Origin: Caldisericia bacterium
Lineage (GTDB): Bacteria > Caldisericota > Caldisericia > JAAYUI01
DNA: 64,000 nucleotides
Assembly: GCA_017999835.1 (NCBI GenBank)
Contig: JAGNLA010000007.1
Location: forward strand, 46,582 to 110,581
Reading direction: 5' to 3'
Part shown: piece after piece, positions 61,401-64,000 of the stretch
Layout: each line of letters starts with the position of its first letter
Numbering within the stretch: position 1 is the stretch's first letter
Position numbers and translations under genes: made by a program
Notes under the pieces: model-generated
The model's database searches: none
What the model saw: the letters and a program-made list of their open reading frames with translations, nothing else
Told to the model about the DNA's origin: nothing

Positions 61401-63029
61401 GATCCTGACAACAGTCAATCAGGCGCATGGTATACACCTGGAGATACAAATGGATTTAATGCAGGACAAGCAGTCAACTGCACAAACAGACCGGCAGACT
61501 TCCCGAACCCGTACTATTTCTGGTCAAGACCAATCAACAATAATGTTGCTAACTTCACTGGTTACTGGGGTGGTTCTGCCTCATGCAAACAGTTCAGCTC
61601 AGCATGGTTCTGGTGCAGAAACTTTACAACTGTAGCAAACAAAACCGCAATCGTTTGGGAACCAGGTTCATGGTGGGATTGGGTCAATTCTGACTACAAT
61701 GCGGGTGTACACAATAACGATTACTCATATCTTGCAGGTGATGATACATCAGTCACAGTCAGGCCATGGATGTCTTGTTCGAATGCCACAGCAGGAGCAC
61801 CAGGATATGAGGATGGTTTCGGTCCATGTGTTGGAACATGGAGAGGCAACCAAACAGGCGCAAACTGCCAGGCTCCAGTTGGTACAGACTATTGGGCAAG
61901 ATCAGATGAGCGTGGTCACCTTCAGGCAATCATCCTTCAGATCCCAATCGTTCCAAACCTTGAAATAACAAAGACCGGCGTCCCGGAACCAGTTCTTCCT
62001 GGCGATCTGCTCATCTATACAATTACTGTAAGAAATGCAACACCATACAAGAACAATGGTGTACATGTTATAGAAACCTATCCAGCCGGAACAACATTCT
62101 ATGATGCAAACCCACCGGCCGATATCAACAATAACGAATGGACAACATCAATTGGTACAAGTGGCGATGGCTCGCTCAATCCTAACGAAGAAGCGGTAAT
62201 CGTAATCAGACTAAGGGTTGGAAAACTTGAAAAAGGTACCAAGCTTACAAACGTTGTTCTTACCTACTCTGAAACGTCACCTGCCCCAGCTTATGCTGAA
62301 TGCACAAACACAGTCCTTGGTGAGCCAAAACTCGTAATCTCCAAGTACACAAAGAAGTTCATGGCTCTTCAGGGCGACAAGGTCAAGTTCTATATTAGTA
62401 TCAAGAACGTTGGCGACCGTGAAGCAACAGGCGTAGCAGTCTATGACCTTCTTCCAAGGGAATTCATTTACGACTCATCGCTTCCGTCAGGTTCAGTCGG
62501 TCTCCAGAAGATCTACTGGTCGTTAGGCACCCTCAATCCTGGTCAGTCAGAACTTATCGAGCTGATTCTTAAGGTCAGAAACGATATTACAATTAACCCA
62601 GGCACAACTGTTACAAACACAGCCTTCGCAACATGTCTGGAAGACCTATTCGTTCAGGACAGCGCAGTCCTTATGATCAGGGCTGGCGGCAACGAACCAA
62701 TCGTCTGTGCAAAACCAGACGTAGCACTCAATATTGAGGGTCTCAAACCAGAACAGGGCAAAGATGGTTTATACTGGAACTTCAAGTCGGGTCAGGAATA
62801 TAACATTGCCATCAAAGTCTACGACAACGGCGGATGCAGCCCGTACACAGTCATTGTTAACTGGGGCGATGGCTCTCCGGAAGAACTCTACACAATGAGA
62901 GAAGGCGATTCAGTCATGACCAAGGATCTCAAGCCGCATAGCTTCACATCTGGCGAAAAGATCATCCTCAAGCTGAAGAACCGTTACGACGGCCAGTACG
63001 AATACGTCTTCAAGTATAACGTAAAGTAG
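58416..63029 (+). CDS. Large secreted surface protein with zincin-like motif and DUF11 repeats
   Basis: 1537 residues. Signal peptide about 1-24 (MKKFAFLVALVMVMQLFTVG, cut after AFA). In the N-terminal third a zinc-protease-like motif HEMIH (250-254) lies in the phrase STLTHEMIHAYYDDMNLYYH, with His265, Glu269 and Glu273 as possible third ligands. A very Gly/Asn/Tyr/Trp-rich middle follows, then two DUF11-type domains (about 1178-1300 and 1301-1425; LEITKTGVPEPVLPGDLLIY and LVISKYTKKFMALQGDKV), and a C-terminal PKD-like domain (about 1430-1537; VIVNWGDGSPEELY). No anchor or sorting signal was seen. The strong promoter and monocistronic unit suggest an abundant envelope or sheath protein. Proteolytic activity is unproven. 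Confidence 0.8.
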   Translation: MKKFAFLVALVMVMQLFTVGAFAASNTPAVEEDDYTPASIVIDVTQWAKVSSTYWTDRNFLQESSKIVGSITNNMGFAKLARENPGSVRLPVVYHSIEGKVQVSPPPKAVTLNNKGMNPFSINSTTALPSGTITWDFVGSCGSGAVPPSPLFDCATEMPYINDFISPTGSGYWTSGINGCIRDVFGAPFYTIKVRFIRDDALPAGVAGQYWSSGGTGIGQIHIPTAIAAPPNNPLWGATVGEHMISTLTHEMIHAYYDDMNLYYHAWSEGLTECQSVLARKLFCQRNSYTPPTYTTLSWGIPPYVSLYELNNQEALPGAEGLFYTSVSGQRILSMMNTRYGMAAAYWWKIYRETIPVNSGTIDTNVGATYGTNAFFANFNGRLFDGWSTYIGTWNAYMTNWNLHNQFVAATLNADKGNTNVENQDFASTWFGKQEIIQIRTKTILHLYFPYGPISPMGGYPVPAGLTNNICDIGSTFGGFVGGGPAYYIAGGNAPCLYMTQPGGFEVPANGTATVTITSMHNQGGLAVGQNVTARVGYRPAFTTAPAAWVPIPTLTFSAAADGRFPEYNSAGFVSPAGFNFNWAPGPALQIGAYAIQIDATSGTESAQQTCYFASGYQNNYWHSGVLIGSGTQNGDQWATSLNGSAWVDYTNTSAPPWDPVGAQPPRAAFAGFYDGATYSNGGIIGYRFRANGAAYYDYDYANGGMYYYVKNFITSFNRLTQTLPPYIGRYGFAVISQSTDFLGGSDPTGDNHAQLQYYEKFCSESSQPSTSGLNRLVYRPDYIPDGSTPVACFLYANTVGRNNGGVYEERPLRVRQGTDSSWHDVYGLFLGRDDEPLRNSVGGCACGGWAPYQSTFRFDLTPFITDCYDTIRITNLYQAYEPNGQQLFYGFEMVVVYENPTLELSQIMIADGALRICANERAQDATTFSGFRTPPDPATWPRDRSQASAYMAVLGNSADNGGNSNGRINNEWDFWAVGSDRYTMDRIWLNPEPADPDNSQSGAWYTPGDTNGFNAGQAVNCTNRPADFPNPYYFWSRPINNNVANFTGYWGGSASCKQFSSAWFWCRNFTTVANKTAIVWEPGSWWDWVNSDYNAGVHNNDYSYLAGDDTSVTVRPWMSCSNATAGAPGYEDGFGPCVGTWRGNQTGANCQAPVGTDYWARSDERGHLQAIILQIPIVPNLEITKTGVPEPVLPGDLLIYTITVRNATPYKNNGVHVIETYPAGTTFYDANPPADINNNEWTTSIGTSGDGSLNPNEEAVIVIRLRVGKLEKGTKLTNVVLTYSETSPAPAYAECTNTVLGEPKLVISKYTKKFMALQGDKVKFYISIKNVGDREATGVAVYDLLPREFIYDSSLPSGSVGLQKIYWSLGTLNPGQSELIELILKVRNDITINPGTTVTNTAFATCLEDLFVQDSAVLMIRAGGNEPIVCAKPDVALNIEGLKPEQGKDGLYWNFKSGQEYNIAIKVYDNGGCSPYTVIVNWGDGSPEELYTMREGDSVMTKDLKPHSFTSGEKIILKLKNRYDGQYEYVFKYNVK

Positions 63030-63050
63030 TTTGAGCTAACTTCTAAAAAG

Positions 63051-63078
63051 ACCCCTGATAATTCAGGGGTTTTTTTTT
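63051..63078 (+). terminator. Intrinsic terminator of the surface protein gene
   Basis: ACCCCTGA pairs with TCAGGGGT across a four-base loop and is followed by eight T residues. Confidence 0.93.
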
Positions 63079-63125
63079 CACTTGGTGTTGTTTTAGGTTT
63101 AATCAGCCTGAGATAAAATGCATTT

Positions 63126-63881
63126 ATGGGACGAAAGTTCATGGTTTTTCTTGGAATCATTTCAGTTTTGACAACAATAAGTTTCTCGGATTCATACGCT
63201 GATGATGGATGTTTCTGGAAAATGTTTAGAAATGATGTCCAAAGGTCTGGTGTATGTGATGAAAGTTGTTTGCCGCAAACCTCAAACCTTCGATGGATGT
63301 TGCAAACTCAGGGAGCGGTTGAAAGCTCACCAGCAATTGTGGGTGGTAAAATCTACATTGGTTCCTATGACAACCACCTTTACTGCATAGATGAACAAAC
63401 CGGCAAAGTCATCTGGAAGTTCAAGGCAGACGGTGGAATCAAATCTTCGCCATGTGTTGATGAAGGCAAGGTCTATTTTGGCTGCGACAATCAGATGCTT
63501 CTCAGAGGAGCTTTTTATTGTCCCTCAGCTAACGATGGTAAACTCATCTGGACATTGCCTTTGAACAAAAAAGTTGACTCGTCGCCTTTGATTTATAATG
63601 AGTGGGTTTTGTTTGGCTGTGCGGATGGATTTTTGTATTGTCTGAACAAAACAACTGGCGAAGAAGTTTGGGCTCAAAAGACCAACGACGCAATACTTTC
63701 CAGTCCTGCAATATATGACAAAAAAGTCTACATTGGTTCAAACGACGATAAAGCATATTGTTTTGACTTTCTAACTGGAGACAAAATCTGGGAATACAAA
63801 ACCTCAGGTGACATTGTCTCAACGCCATCAGTTGCAAATGGACTGGTTTTCTTTGGCTCATCAGATAAAAATGTTGGGTAA
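63126..63881 (+). pseudogene. PQQ-type beta-propeller protein, cut by an insertion sequence
   Basis: The frame encodes 251 residues: a signal peptide (MGRKFMVFLGIISVLTTISF) and propeller blades with the repeated lines SSPAIVGGKIYIGS, LYCIDEQTGKVIWKF, SSPLIYNEWVLFGC and SSPAIYDKKVYIGS. Four blades are complete. The fifth stops after VFFGSSDKNV, just where Y-C-L-D should follow, and a TAA lies inside sequence that looks like the left end of a transposable element. An intact gene would be several blades longer. No ribosome site precedes ATG 63126, but a TAAAAT hexamer at 63113-63118 would give a leaderless start. Role when intact: extracytoplasmic binding or scaffold protein. Confidence 0.7.
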
Positions 63882-64000
63882 TTCTCCAAATGAGCCACCA
63901 AATGCATTACAATGGTGGTGACTATGAAAACATGCCCAAGGTGTGGCAACACAAAACTGTATAAAGTAAGAAGACAGAAGCTCAAGTGCAGCTCCTGCAA
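63876..64000 (+). mobile_element. Left end of an insertion sequence, probably IS1595-like
   Basis: From about 63876 (GGGTAATTCTCC...) the sequence no longer continues the propeller coding pattern. A short non-coding stretch with an inverted CCACC/GGTGG pair leads to a transposase start at 63924. The terminal inverted repeat and target duplication cannot be confirmed because the other end lies outside the window. Family assignment rests on the zinc-ribbon start of the transposase. Confidence 0.6.
63924..64000 (+). CDS. Transposase N-terminus, zinc ribbon (partial, 3' end outside window)
   Basis: Only 25 full codons are visible: MKTCPRCGNTKLYKVRRQKL followed by K-C-S-S-C. The paired C-x2-C knuckles (C4/C7 and C22/C25) with basic residues between them match the zinc ribbon that opens IS1595/IS1016-type transposases. 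GGTGGTG lies just upstream of the ATG. The catalytic DDE-type region would be off-window, so the call rests on this motif and on its position right after a broken gene. Confidence 0.6.
   Translation, partial: MKTCPRCGNTKLYKVRRQKLKCSSC

Overview
The window is chromosomal DNA from a bacterium, with about 43-45% GC by eye. It is densely packed, and many neighbouring genes overlap by 4 bases (ATGA/GTGA). Housekeeping genes (rimP-nusA-infB, rbfA, truB, ribF, rsmG, cysS, rlmB) sit beside large secreted proteins, PEGA-type Ser/Thr kinases, a gingipain-like C25 peptidase, many copper-amine-oxidase-N-like (stalk) domains, a split methylmalonyl-CoA mutase and a PduL-type phosphotransacylase. This mix does not match a common cultured phylum that I can name with confidence. 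An uncultured or candidate bacterial lineage is my inference. Several sigma70-like promoters (TTGACA-like, 16-17 bp spacer, TATAAT-like) are visible.

Layout. 1-3163 (+): the end of a YbbR-repeat protein, a YtcJ-like amidohydrolase and thiamine pyrophosphokinase. 3169-20153 (-): one long probable operon read from 20153 downward. It encodes a pseudokinase/AAA/TPR/GAF signalling protein, a PEGA-domain Ser/Thr kinase, a secreted propeller-stalk protein, a 2211-residue gingipain-like secreted protein, RsmG and a PLP-dependent acyl-CoA transferase. 20296-31358 (+): an extended nusA-infB operon (rimP, nusA, ylxR, infB, ylxP, rbfA, nrnA, truB, ribF) running into methylmalonyl-CoA mutase, its epimerase and a membrane protein that resembles a SecD periplasmic domain. 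31388-35494 (-): a thioredoxin-like/GNAT fusion, then a DUF4388-cysS-rlmB operon behind a clear promoter. 35705-42543 (+): a secreted protein of unknown family, then comB, a GlcD/GlcF-type oxidase pair, a lipoprotein and an aldehyde dehydrogenase. 42613-46729 (-): three stalk-domain secreted proteins (two are tandem paralogues), an HhH-GPD DNA glycosylase and a VOC protein.

46853-49483 is a compositional anomaly. A membrane-anchored gene has a 3' half that becomes very GC-rich, and it abuts a very AT-rich DUF262/DUF1524 gene of the GmrSD-like defence type. 49591-51965 (-) is the threonine-to-glycine pair tdh-kbl. 52183-56331 (-) is a five-gene operon: polyprenyl synthetase, PduL, an unknown multipass membrane protein, a tandem BMC-like protein and a HIT hydrolase. 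It is the most unusual cluster here, because microcompartment-type components appear without a normal microcompartment locus. 56429-57777 (+) holds two CYTH-domain proteins. A ferredoxin (-) follows, then a 1537-residue surface protein with a zincin motif and DUF11 repeats behind a near-consensus promoter. Last is a PQQ-type propeller gene cut mid-blade by what looks like the left end of an insertion sequence whose zinc-ribbon transposase runs off the window.

No tRNA, rRNA, CRISPR array or recognisable riboswitch was seen. All functional calls come from motif recognition in the translated sequence. No database search was run.
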